Shown: positions 16,133 through 25,257, counted from the first letter of the stretch. The stretch is 64,000 nucleotides of DNA from Acuticoccus sp. MNP-M23 (GCF_031195445.1 NZ_CP133480.1:1116001-1180000); one strand, 5' to 3'. Translations and numbers: made by a program. Notes: generated from the letters alone by a model not told the origin.

Positions 16133-17053
16133 ATGATCACCGTCGCTGCACTTTATCATTTCGCGAGGGTCCCTGACCCCGAAGCACTTGCCGCAACGCT
16201 TCGCGCCGAGGCGGAAGCCGCTGCGGTCAAGGGCTCGCTGATCCTCGCCGGCGAGGGGGTCAACGGCACCATCGCCGGGACCGCGGATGGGGTCCGTGCC
16301 GTCATCGACGCCGTCCGCCGCGAACCCGGTTTCGGCACACTGAGCTGGAAGGAATCCGCGGCGGCCGAGATGCCGTTTGCGCGGCTGAAGGTGCGTGTGA
16401 AGGCTGAAATCGTCACGATGGGACAACCTTCGCTGAACACCGAAACCGGCGGCTCCTATGTGCCGCCCGAGGACTGGAACGCGTTGATCCGGGAGCCCGA
16501 TGTTGCCGTCATCGACACGCGCAACGCCTACGAGGTGGACATCGGCACCTTTGCTGGCGCGGTCGACCCCGGAACCCGGCGTTTCCGCGACTTTCCCGCC
16601 TGGTGGGACGCAAACCACGCCGAGTTTGCCGGCAAGCGCATTGCAATGTTCTGCACCGGGGGGATCCGGTGCGAAAAATCGACGGCGTTTCTCAAATCGC
16701 GCGGCGTGGAGGACGTCTACCATCTGAAGGGCGGCATCCTGAAATATCTCGAAACGGTGCCGGAGGCGGAAAGCGACTGGCGCGGCGCCTGCTTCGTCTT
16801 CGACGAACGGGTTGCCCTCGGCCACGGGCTGGAGGCGATGCCATTTGCCCTGTGCCGCGCGTGCGGTCATCCGCTCAGCGAAGAGGACCGCGCCCATCCC
16901 GACTTCGAGGAGGGCGTCGCCTGTCATCATTGTGCGGAGTCTTACACCGAGAGCGACCGCGCCCGCTTCCGAGAGCGCCAGCGCCAGACCGAACTGGCGC
17001 AGGCGCGGGGCGGCTCCCACCTTGGCCCGCCCCGCGACCCGTCCGGGGCATAG
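16133..17053 (+). CDS. trhO: tRNA uridine(34) hydroxylase TrhO (rhodanese family, formerly YceA)
   Basis: Oxygen-dependent enzyme that hydroxylates uridine 34 of certain tRNAs to ho5U. At 306 aa it shows the N-terminal acylphosphatase-like region (about 1-90), a rhodanese domain (about 115-215) with the active-site loop CTGGIRCEKSTAF, and a C-terminal Cys-rich segment (CRACGHPLS then CHHC) usual in alphaproteobacterial members. ATG at 16133 gives the conserved N-terminus. It is a single transcription unit between two minus-strand gene runs. Confidence 0.9.
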   Translation: MITVAALYHFARVPDPEALAATLRAEAEAAAVKGSLILAGEGVNGTIAGTADGVRAVIDAVRREPGFGTLSWKESAAAEMPFARLKVRVKAEIVTMGQPSLNTETGGSYVPPEDWNALIREPDVAVIDTRNAYEVDIGTFAGAVDPGTRRFRDFPAWWDANHAEFAGKRIAMFCTGGIRCEKSTAFLKSRGVEDVYHLKGGILKYLETVPEAESDWRGACFVFDERVALGHGLEAMPFALCRACGHPLSEEDRAHPDFEEGVACHHCAESYTESDRARFRERQRQTELAQARGGSHLGPPRDPSGA

Positions 17054-17112
17054 GCTCTGAGAACGGCACACCGCTCTCCGCCTGATCCGGCGCGGCCTGC
17101 CCGAGCGCACCC

Positions 17113-18570
17113 CTACAGCTTGATGCAGATATTCCGCGTCTCTGAATAGAAATCGAACGAGTAGGCGCCGCCCTCTCGGCCGATGCCGCTCTGCTTTGCA
17201 CCGCCAAAGGCCGTGCGCAGGTCCCGCAGGTTCCAGGTGTTCACCCAGATGATGCCCGCCTCCAACGCCGCTCCAACCCGGTGCGCGCGCGACAGATCCC
17301 GCGTCCACAGCGTGGCTGCAAGTCCGTAGCGGGTGTCGTTGGCAAGGGCGATCGCCTCCGCCTCGCTGTCGAACGGGGCGATGTGGGCCACCGGGCCGAA
17401 CACTTCCTCGCGCACCGCAGCGCTGTCCTCGGCAAGGCCGGTCCAGAGCGTCGGCCGCACAAAGAAGCCGCCTTCGTGGTCGCCGGGGAGCGCAAAGGCA
17501 CTGCCGCCGGTGACAACCGTGGCGCCGTCCGCCGCAGCGGTCTCAAAATATCCCATGACCTTGGTGCGGTGTTCGGCGCTGATCAGCGGGCCGATTGTGG
17601 TGGCGCTGTCGAAAGGGGCGCCGGGCACCAGCGCCTCTGCCTTCGCCTTCAGCCCGGCCACAAATGCGTCGAAGATCGGCCGCTCCACGTAAAGCCGCTC
17701 AGTGCACAGGCACACCTGCCCGCAATTGGTGAAGGTGGAGCGCGCCGTGCCTTCGATCGCGGCCTCAAGGTCGCAATCGGCAAAGATCACGCCGGCATTC
17801 TTGCCGCCGAGTTCTGACGAGATGTCGCGCGTGCCGACCGCGGCCGCCTTCATGATCGCCTCGCCGGTGCGCGTTTCGCCGGTGAAGGTGATCGCGTCGA
17901 CATCCGGATGGGCGGTGAGGAAAGCGCCTGCGCTCCCCGGCCCGAAGCCGTGGACCACGTTGAACACCCCGTCCGGCAGGCCAACCGCGCGCATCACTTC
18001 GCCCAGAAGCGCGCAGGTGGAGGGCGTCTCCTCGCTCGGCTTGCAGACGACGGCGTTCCCGCACGCCAAGGCTGGCGCCACCTTCCACGTCATCAGGAGA
18101 AGCGGCAGGTTCCACGGGCTGATGACGGCGACAACGCCTTTGGGGCGGCGGATGGCGTAGTTCAGCGCCCCTGCGCCGTCCGGCGTCGCCATTTCGTAAA
18201 GACGCTCCGCCTCCGCGCCGATCATCTTGGCGAAGATGCGGAAGTTGGCGGCGCCGCGCGGGATATCGACGGTGCCGGCAAGGCTCAGCGGCTTGCCCGT
18301 GTCGGCAATTTCGGCGGCGAGAAAATCTTCGGCGCGGCGGTCGATCTCGTCGGCAATGGCGTTCAGCATGGCGGTGCGGTCCGCCTCGCTCGTGCGGCCC
18401 CAGGGGCCTGCCATCGCGCGGCGGGCGGCGGCAACGGCGCGGTCCACGTCGGCCTCGGCGGCTTCAGAGGCACGGGCGTGGGGCTGGCCAGTGGCGGGGT
18501 TCACCACGTCGAACCAGCGGCCGCCGCCAGCCACATACGCACCGTCGATGAAGTTGAGGATGTCGCTCAC
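17113..18570 (-). CDS. Aldehyde dehydrogenase, 2-amino/2-hydroxymuconic semialdehyde dehydrogenase type
   Basis: A 485-aa NAD(P)-dependent aldehyde dehydrogenase. The catalytic Cys lies in FTNCGQVCLCTERLYVE and the general-base Glu in ELGGKN. The GQVCLCTER signature followed by a VERPIFD-like stretch is characteristic of the 2-hydroxymuconic and 2-aminomuconic semialdehyde dehydrogenases (XylG/DmpC/AmnC). These oxidise the aldehyde left by extradiol ring cleavage. That fits the ring-cleavage dioxygenase genes at 25303-27164 in the same operon. ATG at 18570 overlaps the stop of the permease-LigB fusion gene by 4 bp. It is the last gene of the operon. Confidence 0.87.
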   Translation of the reverse strand: MSDILNFIDGAYVAGGGRWFDVVNPATGQPHARASEAAEADVDRAVAAARRAMAGPWGRTSEADRTAMLNAIADEIDRRAEDFLAAEIADTGKPLSLAGTVDIPRGAANFRIFAKMIGAEAERLYEMATPDGAGALNYAIRRPKGVVAVISPWNLPLLLMTWKVAPALACGNAVVCKPSEETPSTCALLGEVMRAVGLPDGVFNVVHGFGPGSAGAFLTAHPDVDAITFTGETRTGEAIMKAAAVGTRDISSELGGKNAGVIFADCDLEAAIEGTARSTFTNCGQVCLCTERLYVERPIFDAFVAGLKAKAEALVPGAPFDSATTIGPLISAEHRTKVMGYFETAAADGATVVTGGSAFALPGDHEGGFFVRPTLWTGLAEDSAAVREEVFGPVAHIAPFDSEAEAIALANDTRYGLAATLWTRDLSRAHRVGAALEAGIIWVNTWNLRDLRTAFGGAKQSGIGREGGAYSFDFYSETRNICIKL

Positions 18571-20597
18571 GCTTTATCTCCGTTGCCCGGCGCCAACCGG
18601 AAGGCTGCCACGGCGGCGCCTGCCCCCATGGTTGCGCCATAGGCGAGAATGTCGGCCCCCAGCGCGCGGCCCTCCACGGCACCGGCAAGAAACGCGATGT
18701 GCGCGCCGTCCCCGTCAACGCGCACCCCGGCGTCGGGCGCAAGGCTTGCGAGCGCGCCGGTGCGGCCGGCTTCCATCAGGCCCAGCACCCGGCGGTTGAA
18801 TGTATCGCTGGCGGCCGTGTCGATCGCATCGTGCGCGGCGTTCGCCTCCGGCGCTGTGGGCGGCACGGAGAGTGCGCCGACGCCCACCACGGCGATCCGC
18901 TTGCCTGCCGCCCGTGCCGCAGCGGCAACAGCCGCGCCCAGCGGTGCGGCGTCCGCCGTTGCGGGGCGGCCGATCACCACAAAAGGCGTTGATCCTGCGG
19001 CGAGCCATTTTGCGGCGAGGATGATGCCCATATCCACGGCGTAGTGGGTGTCATCCACCAGATGCGCAGCGGCATTGCGGCCTGCGCTGCTGCCAGCGAT
19101 GGCGCGGGCAAGGTCCCGGTCGATGCGCAGGTCGTAATCGATGGGGCCGAAGGCGTGGAACGTGTCATCGGTGCGCGCGCCCTTGAGGCGAGACTGCGCC
19201 ATCAGCGGCACGCCGCTGGCGGTGGTCCAGCCGTTCACCATCAGCACGATGGCATCGGGGCTGGCTGCACCGATGCGCCCGGACGCGGCACGGCTTGCCC
19301 GCGCCAGAGCCGCCCACGGCTTGGCCTCGGGCTTCAGATAGGGGAGCGGGCTTGCCGGCAGCAGGAGTGCGGCTGCAACGCCGCCGGGGCCAGTGCGCTT
19401 TTGCCGTGCAGCAGGCGGGGCGGGCGCTGCCTCGATGTCCGCACCTGCCCCCGGCGCGTCGCCGTCCCCCGGCTGCGCGACCCGTGCAGCGTTGCGGCGA
19501 TCCGCGATGAAACCGGCAATGCCGCGCGGCAGGATGAGGATCAGCGCCACCGCCGCGATGCCGAGCGTCAGCTCGCCGCCGCCCCACACGCCCACCAGAA
19601 TGCGCTGGACAATGACGAACAGCACCGCGCCGATCAGCGGCCCTTCCAGCGTGCCCATGCCGCCGGCAACCACAATGAACACCACATAGGCCGACCAGCG
19701 GATGTGGAACGCATCCGGCGGCGTGATCGTCACCTGGTCGATATAGTAAAGCCCTGCGGCCATGGCGGCCATCGGCGCGGAGATGACGAAGACCATCGTC
19801 TTCACGCGGCGAATGTCGATGCCGATGGAGGATGCGGCCTCGTTGTCGTCGCGCACCGCCGTCAGCGCCAGCCCGTAGCGGCTTTTCAGGAGCCACCACA
19901 CCACCGCCGTCGCCAGCACCACCAGAATGAGCGCCGCATAGTAGCGCTGGGTGATGGTGGTGTCGGAGGCGATTGTCATCCCCCCGCCCGCGCCCACGAC
20001 ACGCCATTCGTTGAAGATGGAGGCGACAGCCGCCGCAATCAGCCACGTTGCAACCGCAAAATAGGCACCCTCCAGCTTGAGGAGCGGCAGCGCGTAGAGG
20101 AACAGGCCGAACAGGATGATGACCCGGCGAATGTAGGCCCCGCCGAACACGTCCGCCGCCGGCACCTGCGCGATCACGATCTCGTAGATCACCCACAACG
20201 CAACGCCCACCGCGATGCCGATCCACGTGCTGCGCTGTCCCTTGCGGTCCGACACGGGTGCCGCCAGGAGCCACGCGAACAGCGCCGCAACCACGCCGCC
20301 CATCAGCATCCCGAACCAGACCGACGCGCCGAAATAATAGCTGAGGATCGCCACCGTGAAGCCGGAGAGGCCGACGTAAAGCTGCGTGCCGAAGGAGAGG
20401 AGGCCGCAGAAACCGGCAAGGAGGTTCCACGAGTGGCCTAGCACGGCGAAGATGAACACCGTCATCAGGAGCACGGTGTAGTACTGGCCGGCTTCGCCCA
20501 GCAGCCACGGCATGGCGATGAGGAAGACGAGCAGCGCCGCAAGGAGCCAGCGTCCGACGCGGGGTTCGAACAGGGTATTGAGCGTGCGGCCAATCAT
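18567..20597 (-). CDS. Fusion: branched-chain-type ABC permease (LivM) with C-terminal non-catalytic LigB-like domain
   Basis: A 676-aa protein made of two unrelated parts in one uninterrupted frame. Residues about 1-360 are a LivM-type permease with some ten membrane segments and the conserved AVRDDNEAASSIGI loop that contacts the ATPases. Residues 366-406 are an Ala/Pro/Gly-rich linker. Residues about 407-676 match the small subunit of 2-aminophenol 1,6-dioxygenase-type enzymes, sharing LPASPLPYLKPE and ILAYGATMGAGAAVAAF with the free paralogue at 25303-26115. The iron-ligand His are absent in this domain. No start codon precedes the LigB part, so it is not a separate gene. The gene overlaps livH and the ALDH gene by 4 bp each. 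Confidence 0.88.
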   Translation of the reverse strand: MIGRTLNTLFEPRVGRWLLAALLVFLIAMPWLLGEAGQYYTVLLMTVFIFAVLGHSWNLLAGFCGLLSFGTQLYVGLSGFTVAILSYYFGASVWFGMLMGGVVAALFAWLLAAPVSDRKGQRSTWIGIAVGVALWVIYEIVIAQVPAADVFGGAYIRRVIILFGLFLYALPLLKLEGAYFAVATWLIAAAVASIFNEWRVVGAGGGMTIASDTTITQRYYAALILVVLATAVVWWLLKSRYGLALTAVRDDNEAASSIGIDIRRVKTMVFVISAPMAAMAAGLYYIDQVTITPPDAFHIRWSAYVVFIVVAGGMGTLEGPLIGAVLFVIVQRILVGVWGGGELTLGIAAVALILILPRGIAGFIADRRNAARVAQPGDGDAPGAGADIEAAPAPPAARQKRTGPGGVAAALLLPASPLPYLKPEAKPWAALARASRAASGRIGAASPDAIVLMVNGWTTASGVPLMAQSRLKGARTDDTFHAFGPIDYDLRIDRDLARAIAGSSAGRNAAAHLVDDTHYAVDMGIILAAKWLAAGSTPFVVIGRPATADAAPLGAAVAAAARAAGKRIAVVGVGALSVPPTAPEANAAHDAIDTAASDTFNRRVLGLMEAGRTGALASLAPDAGVRVDGDGAHIAFLAGAVEGRALGADILAYGATMGAGAAVAAFRLAPGNGDKA

Positions 20598-21526
20598 TTC
20601 GAAAACAGCCCCTCGCGGAAGAAGGCGAGCACGCCGAGCACCAGCATGTAGCCGCCCACAAGCTGCGCCGACGGCCCGAAATAGGTGCCTGCCAGCACCT
20701 GCGTGACACCAAGCAGGATGCCGCCGATCAGGCTCCCCGGCAGCGAGTTGAGGCCGCCGATGATGACGACGCCAAACGCAATCAGGATGAACTGCGGCCC
20801 GTCGAACGGCTGGAAGGTGCGCGTCATCCCGATCATGAAGCCCGCGAGCCCCGAGATCGCCAGCGAGATGCCGAGCGCCACCGCGAAGATGTGGTCGGTT
20901 CGGATGCCCATGAGGGCGGCATATTCGGGGTCGTCTGCCGCGGCGCGGATCGCGCGGCCGGTGAGCGTGCGTTTGAGGAACAGCGTGAGGACGATAAGCG
21001 TCGCGATGGCGACGAAGAAGAAGATGAGGCGCAAGGTCGAGATCGACAGGTCCTGCGTCAGCCGGATGGCGGAGAAGGCGAGACCGTTCTTGATGCTCAT
21101 CGCGTCGGACGCGAAGATCGCGAGGAGCAGGTGCGAGATGAAGATGCCGAGACCGAAGGTGACGAGGATCGGCGCCATCAGCCCGAAATTGGCCGACATG
21201 CCGCGCCGCTCCATTGCCTGCACCGACACGCGGTTGAGGAGAAACCGCTGCAGGCCGTAGCCGATGCAGAACATGATCGGCACCACCACGATCAGCACCA
21301 GAAACGGCGGCACCGGCACCACCTGCAAGATGACCGAGGACAGATACGCGCCGACCACCAGAAACTCGCCGTGCGCGAGGTTGACGAGCCGCATCACGCC
21401 GAACGACAGCGCGAGGCCGAACGCCAGCATCGCGTAGTAGCCGCCGATCATGGTGCCGGTCAAAAGCGCGTTGGCGATGTCGATGAAGGTCCAGTACAGC
21501 GCTTCGTTGAAGGGGAGCGGCTCCAT
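20594..21526 (-). CDS. livH: Branched-chain amino acid-type ABC transporter permease, LivH family
   Basis: Inner-membrane subunit of the importer encoded at 18567-25257, 310 aa with about eight hydrophobic segments. The LivH signature GYYAMLAFGLALSFGVMRLV near residue 30 and the loop AADDPEYAALMGI near 190, which corresponds to the EAA coupling motif, identify the family. The start overlaps the livF stop and the end overlaps the permease-LigB fusion start. Importers of this class also carry aromatic acids and amides, which fits the surrounding ring-cleavage genes. Confidence 0.9.
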   Translation of the reverse strand: MEPLPFNEALYWTFIDIANALLTGTMIGGYYAMLAFGLALSFGVMRLVNLAHGEFLVVGAYLSSVILQVVPVPPFLVLIVVVPIMFCIGYGLQRFLLNRVSVQAMERRGMSANFGLMAPILVTFGLGIFISHLLLAIFASDAMSIKNGLAFSAIRLTQDLSISTLRLIFFFVAIATLIVLTLFLKRTLTGRAIRAAADDPEYAALMGIRTDHIFAVALGISLAISGLAGFMIGMTRTFQPFDGPQFILIAFGVVIIGGLNSLPGSLIGGILLGVTQVLAGTYFGPSAQLVGGYMLVLGVLAFFREGLFSK

Positions 21527-22257
21527 CAGTGCCCGCCCTTCTTGGAGCCGAAATAGGCCGCGACAATGTCTTCCTCGGCGAGCGAGCCCGGCGATCCGTC
21601 CAGCACGACGCGGCCCTCCAGCATGACGAGAACGTGGTCGGCGACGGCAAGCGCCCGGCGCATGTCCTGCTCGATGACGACGCAGGTGACGCCGGCGGCA
21701 TTCACCTCGCGCACCTTGGCGTAGATGTCGTCGACGATGATGGGCGCGAGGCCGAGCGACAGTTCGTCGAAGAGGACCAACTGCGGCGAGGACATCAGCG
21801 CGCGGGCAATCGCCACCATCTGCTGCTCACCGCCCGACATCTGGCTGACGAGCTGGTCCCGCCGCTCGGCAAGACGCGGAAAGAACTCGAACATTTCCAC
21901 AATCCGCTCGCGGGCCGCCTCGCGCACGCGCGGCAGGTGGGCGCCGACCATGAGGTTGTCGGCCACCGTCATCCGCGGAAAGAGCTTGCGGCCCTCCGGC
22001 ACCATGGTCACGCCGGTTTCAACGATCCGCTCGGTGCGGAGCTTGTCGAGCCGGCGGCCCTGAAACTCGATCATCCCCTCGATGTGGGCGGTGCGGCCGC
22101 GGTTCATCATGCCGACGATTGAGCGCAGGAGCGTCGACTTGCCGGCCCCGTTGGCGCCGATGATCGCCAGCACCTCGCCCGAATTGACGCTGAAACTCAG
22201 CTCGTGCAGCGCCTTCAGCTCGCCGTACCAGGCGCTGAGCCCCTCCACGGTGAGCAT
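21526..22257 (-). CDS. livF: Branched-chain-type ABC transporter ATP-binding protein, LivF family
   Basis: One of the two ATPases of the importer, 243 aa. Motifs: Walker A GANGAGKSTLL, signature MSGGEQQMVAIARAL, Walker B LVLFDE. The LivF-specific run ELSLGLAP follows. ATG at 22257 gives the usual family start (MLTVEGLSAWYGE). An alternative GTG at 22308 would add 17 residues and overlap livG by 8 bp, so it could be translationally coupled; neither start has a strong ribosome-binding site. Confidence 0.88.
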   Translation of the reverse strand: MLTVEGLSAWYGELKALHELSFSVNSGEVLAIIGANGAGKSTLLRSIVGMMNRGRTAHIEGMIEFQGRRLDKLRTERIVETGVTMVPEGRKLFPRMTVADNLMVGAHLPRVREAARERIVEMFEFFPRLAERRDQLVSQMSGGEQQMVAIARALMSSPQLVLFDELSLGLAPIIVDDIYAKVREVNAAGVTCVVIEQDMRRALAVADHVLVMLEGRVVLDGSPGSLAEEDIVAAYFGSKKGGH

Positions 22258-22300
22258 CGGGACGCGGCCGCCGCGTCCGGGTTTGGCAAAAAGGCTCCCC

Positions 22301-23017
22301 TTACGCACCGAGATACACCCGCCGTACGCCGGGGTCGGCGATCACCACGTCCGGCGCGCCTTCCGCAATGATCTCGCCGCCGGCAAGCGCGATCAGCCGG
22401 TCGGTCGCCTTCAACATCGTCTTCATGACGTGCTCGATCCAGACCACGGTGATGCCCGCGCCCTTGATGCGGCCGACCAGTGCGATGAAGTCGTCCACCT
22501 CGCCGTCCGTCAGGCCCGCTGCCACCTCGTCGATGAGGAGAAGGCTGGGGCGGGTGGCGAGCGCGCGGGCAAGCTCATGCCGCTTGCGGTCGAGCAGCCC
22601 CAGCCGGCCCGCCAGAAGCGGTGCGCGCGTGGTGAGGCCGGTGAAGGCGAGCACCTGCGCCACCCAGTCGTCGCATTCCGCCTCGTCGAGATCGCCGCCG
22701 AAAATGGCCGCAACGCGCAGGTTCTCCGCAACCGTCATGTGGGTGAACGGGCGGGGCACCTGGTAGGTGCGAGCGATCCCGGCGCGCGCTCTGGCATGGT
22801 TGGGAAGGCCCGTCACGTCCAGTCCGTCGAAGCGGATGCGGCCCTTGTCGAGCGGCACGTTGCCTGAGAGGAGGCCGAACAGCGTGGTTTTTCCCGCGCC
22901 GTTCGGGCCGATGATGCCGACCACCTCGCCCTCGGCCACGGTGAAGGAGATATCGGCCGCGATCTTCACGGCGCCGAACGCCTTGTGCAGACCTTCTGCT
23001 GCCAGCAGCGCCGCCAT
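22301..23017 (-). CDS. livG: Branched-chain-type ABC transporter ATP-binding protein, LivG family
   Basis: Second ATPase of the importer, 238 aa. Walker A is GPNGAGKTTLF, Walker B is LLLIDEVAAGLT and the switch region reads VVWIEHVM. The signature sequence is non-classical: LGLLDRKRHELARAL stands where other LivG proteins have a YGQQR-type motif, a variant also found in a LivG subgroup. ATG at 23017 overlaps the stop of the alpha/beta hydrolase gene by one base (TGATG). Confidence 0.88.
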   Translation of the reverse strand: MAALLAAEGLHKAFGAVKIAADISFTVAEGEVVGIIGPNGAGKTTLFGLLSGNVPLDKGRIRFDGLDVTGLPNHARARAGIARTYQVPRPFTHMTVAENLRVAAIFGGDLDEAECDDWVAQVLAFTGLTTRAPLLAGRLGLLDRKRHELARALATRPSLLLIDEVAAGLTDGEVDDFIALVGRIKGAGITVVWIEHVMKTMLKATDRLIALAGGEIIAEGAPDVVIADPGVRRVYLGA

Positions 23018-23955
23018 CAGGATGCGGTTCGCATGAGGCTGGCAACGCTCGGCACCGCGCTGCGGCATCCGGTCGGAACCCGGCGCGGCGTGTGGCCCAT
23101 GAAGTCGAAGATCGCACGGCAGAGCGTGCTTGCGGGATCGGCAAGCTCGGTAATGGCAGTGAAATGGTTGCGGCCGAGCTGGGGGAGAAAGCTCGCGCGG
23201 TTGCCAGCCTTCCGCCACGCGGCAAGAAACTCGTCCGACTGGCGCAGGAACTCGGACGGCTCGTCGGAGCCATAGGTGAGGAGCGTTGGCGGCTGGCCAC
23301 CTCGCACATGGGCGGCAGGGCTGTGGGCGGCAACGTCACCGTCCGTCAGCCGCAGATCGGGCTGGACGAAGGAGAGGAGTTTGATGGGTTCGAGGTCGAA
23401 CAGGCCGCTGATGGGGATGCCACCGCGGATGAGCCCGGGGGGCAGGCCGTAGTCGCGCGCCCAGTCGGTCAGCATCATCTCGGCGGTCAGATGCCCGCCT
23501 GCGGAATGGCCACAGACGTAGATTTCGCTCTCATTGCCACCGATGTCTTTGGCATGGCGGAAGGTCCATGCCACCAGCGCGCGCATCTGGCGGATGATCT
23601 CGCCCATGGTGGCCTTCGGCGCCAGCGTGTAGTTGGCGACGACGGTGGTGATCCCGGCGCGCTGCGGGCCTTCGGCGCAGAACGAGAAGTCGCCCGCCGA
23701 AAGCGACCGCCAGAACCCGCCATGGATGAAGATGAGGATCGGCGCCCCGCGGCGATCCGCCGGAAAGATATCGGCGTATTCGTCCACCGTCGGCCCGTAG
23801 CGCACGCCGAGTCTGCACCTTGTGCGCGCGCGAAACTCGGCCGAACCCGTCACGAACTGGCGCGCGTAGGCCATGAAGTCGGGCACGGCGGCCTCGACAT
23901 CGTAAGCGGCGTCCAGATCACGCTGCGTGGTGAAGTTACGGTAGAGCGCTGTCAT
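23017..23955 (-). CDS. Alpha/beta hydrolase, kynurenine formamidase (arylformamidase)-like
   Basis: A 312-aa serine hydrolase. The oxyanion motif HGGFWRS (about residue 78), nucleophile elbow GHSAGGH (Ser about 151), Asp in YGSDEPSEF and His in GRNHFTAI complete the triad. The HGGFW plus GHSAGGH pair is typical of bacterial arylformamidase/N-formylkynurenine formamidase-like enzymes. In an operon for cleavage of an aminated ring, a role in releasing the amine from an N-formyl or N-acyl aromatic compound is plausible. It sits between the solute-binding protein gene and livG, so it is physically embedded in the transporter genes. Confidence 0.82.
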   Translation of the reverse strand: MTALYRNFTTQRDLDAAYDVEAAVPDFMAYARQFVTGSAEFRARTRCRLGVRYGPTVDEYADIFPADRRGAPILIFIHGGFWRSLSAGDFSFCAEGPQRAGITTVVANYTLAPKATMGEIIRQMRALVAWTFRHAKDIGGNESEIYVCGHSAGGHLTAEMMLTDWARDYGLPPGLIRGGIPISGLFDLEPIKLLSFVQPDLRLTDGDVAAHSPAAHVRGGQPPTLLTYGSDEPSEFLRQSDEFLAAWRKAGNRASFLPQLGRNHFTAITELADPASTLCRAIFDFMGHTPRRVPTGCRSAVPSVASLMRTAS

Positions 23956-23975
23956 GGCCTGTCGCGGTCGGAGGG

Positions 23976-23999
23976 GGAGACGGGGCGAACCCCGTCTCC
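23976..23999 (-). terminator. Perfect 10-bp hairpin downstream of the solute-binding protein gene
   Basis: GGAGACGGGG and CCCCGTCTCC flank a 4-base loop (TTCG on the transcribed minus strand). It stands between the stop of the solute-binding protein gene (24007) and the start of the alpha/beta hydrolase gene (23955). There is no U-tract after it, so an intercistronic attenuating or 3'-protecting stem-loop is likelier than a full terminator. The Pot-type operon has an analogous hairpin at 11928-11952. Confidence 0.6.
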
Positions 24000-24006
24000 T
24001 TCAGCC

Positions 24007-25257
24007 TTATTGCTGGTAGAGCTTCATCTCGCCGGTGATCTTCACCTCCGGGTAGACTTCGTTGAAGACGTTCTGCTTCACGAGGTTGCCGTCTTCGTCC
24101 TTCTGCCACTGCGCGCCGCCGAGCGGGGACACACCGAAGTTCTGGTCGTTGAACTTGATGTTGCCGACGACAGTGTCGAGGTCGGTCTCGTGGATCGCCT
24201 TGAGGAGTGCGTCGCGATCGGTGGTGCCGGCACGCTGGAGCGCGTCGAACAGCACGTCCCAGGAGGCGTCGGACCAGGCGAGCGGCGGCGAGTACATCTT
24301 GCCGGGGTTCTGGCTTTCGTAGGCTTCCACCAGCGCGGCGCCGTCATAGTCGCCATATTTCGACGTGCCGGGGAAAGCGGGGGACCAGAAGTTCACCGAC
24401 AGGATGTCGATGCCGAAATCGCCCAGTGCGCGCATCGGCTCCGGATAACCCGTGCCCTTGTCGATGATGTACATCTTCGGCTTGAAGCCGGCCTGCGCAG
24501 CCTGCTGCAAATAGTTCTGCAGGTCGGGCGGGGCGAGGACGCCGGTGACGACTTCCACGCGGTTGCGCTTGAACTGGTTGATGATCGCCGAGAAGTCCGG
24601 CAGGCCCTGCTCGAAGCGGCCCGGGTCGACCGGGCTCCAGCCCTCGCCCTTGTAGGCGGGGTCGAACAGGGAGGCGAACACCACGCCGTCCGGGTCGTTG
24701 GGGTAGAGGTAGCCGATGCGGCCGTTGAAGTCGCCCGGCAGCGCCTTGATCATGCCGATGTGGTTCTTGACGAGATCCGGCACCGAAAAGAAGAAGTGGT
24801 GCGTGTACTTGTATTCTTTCGGCTTGCCGTCGGGGCCGTAGAGCCAGGCCTCGATGGGCGTGTCGGAGGTGATGCAGGGGACCTCGTAACGCTCGCAAAG
24901 GTCGGACGGGGGGTTGGTGGTGTCGGGCGTGCCCTGCGCCATCACCACGTCGACCTTGTCGTCCAGGATCGCACGCTGGGCGGCTTCGCCGGCGCCGGCC
25001 GCGGTGCCCTTGGAATCGTAGATCGTGTATTCGATCTTGCACTTCTGGTCGCCGACCTGGAGGCCGCCGGCCTCGTTGATCGGGTCGACCTTGTTCTCGT
25101 CGAGCCATGGGGTTTCGCGACCCATGTCGAGCAGCGGGCCGGTGATCGGAACGACGCGGCCGACCTTGATCACGCATTCGTCCTGCGCGGCGGCAGGCAC
25201 CGCGCTTGCGGCCAGCATGGCGGCCGCAGCCGCCACTCCCGTTACAGTCAATCTCAT
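24007..25257 (-). CDS. ABC transporter solute-binding protein, LivJ/LivK (periplasmic-binding type I) family
   Basis: Periplasmic receptor of the branched-chain-type importer, 416 aa. The signal peptide ends AAAQ near residue 25. The mature protein begins with IKVGRVVPITGPLLDMGRE, the usual opening of the family, and continues with the VDVVMAQGT and PCITSDTPIE segments of the first lobe. It is longer than leucine-binding proteins (about 370 aa), as is common for receptors of aromatic or amide ligands. It lies directly downstream of the dioxygenase genes and is followed by a strong hairpin. Confidence 0.9.
   Translation of the reverse strand: MRLTVTGVAAAAAMLAASAVPAAAQDECVIKVGRVVPITGPLLDMGRETPWLDENKVDPINEAGGLQVGDQKCKIEYTIYDSKGTAAGAGEAAQRAILDDKVDVVMAQGTPDTTNPPSDLCERYEVPCITSDTPIEAWLYGPDGKPKEYKYTHHFFFSVPDLVKNHIGMIKALPGDFNGRIGYLYPNDPDGVVFASLFDPAYKGEGWSPVDPGRFEQGLPDFSAIINQFKRNRVEVVTGVLAPPDLQNYLQQAAQAGFKPKMYIIDKGTGYPEPMRALGDFGIDILSVNFWSPAFPGTSKYGDYDGAALVEAYESQNPGKMYSPPLAWSDASWDVLFDALQRAGTTDRDALLKAIHETDLDTVVGNIKFNDQNFGVSPLGGAQWQKDEDGNLVKQNVFNEVYPEVKITGEMKLYQQ

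Noticed and set aside
20598-21701. Upstream extension of the permease-LigB fusion frame to 21701
   Set aside because: The extra residues overlap livH in another frame and are Arg-rich. The permease starts naturally at ATG 20597, which overlaps the livH stop.
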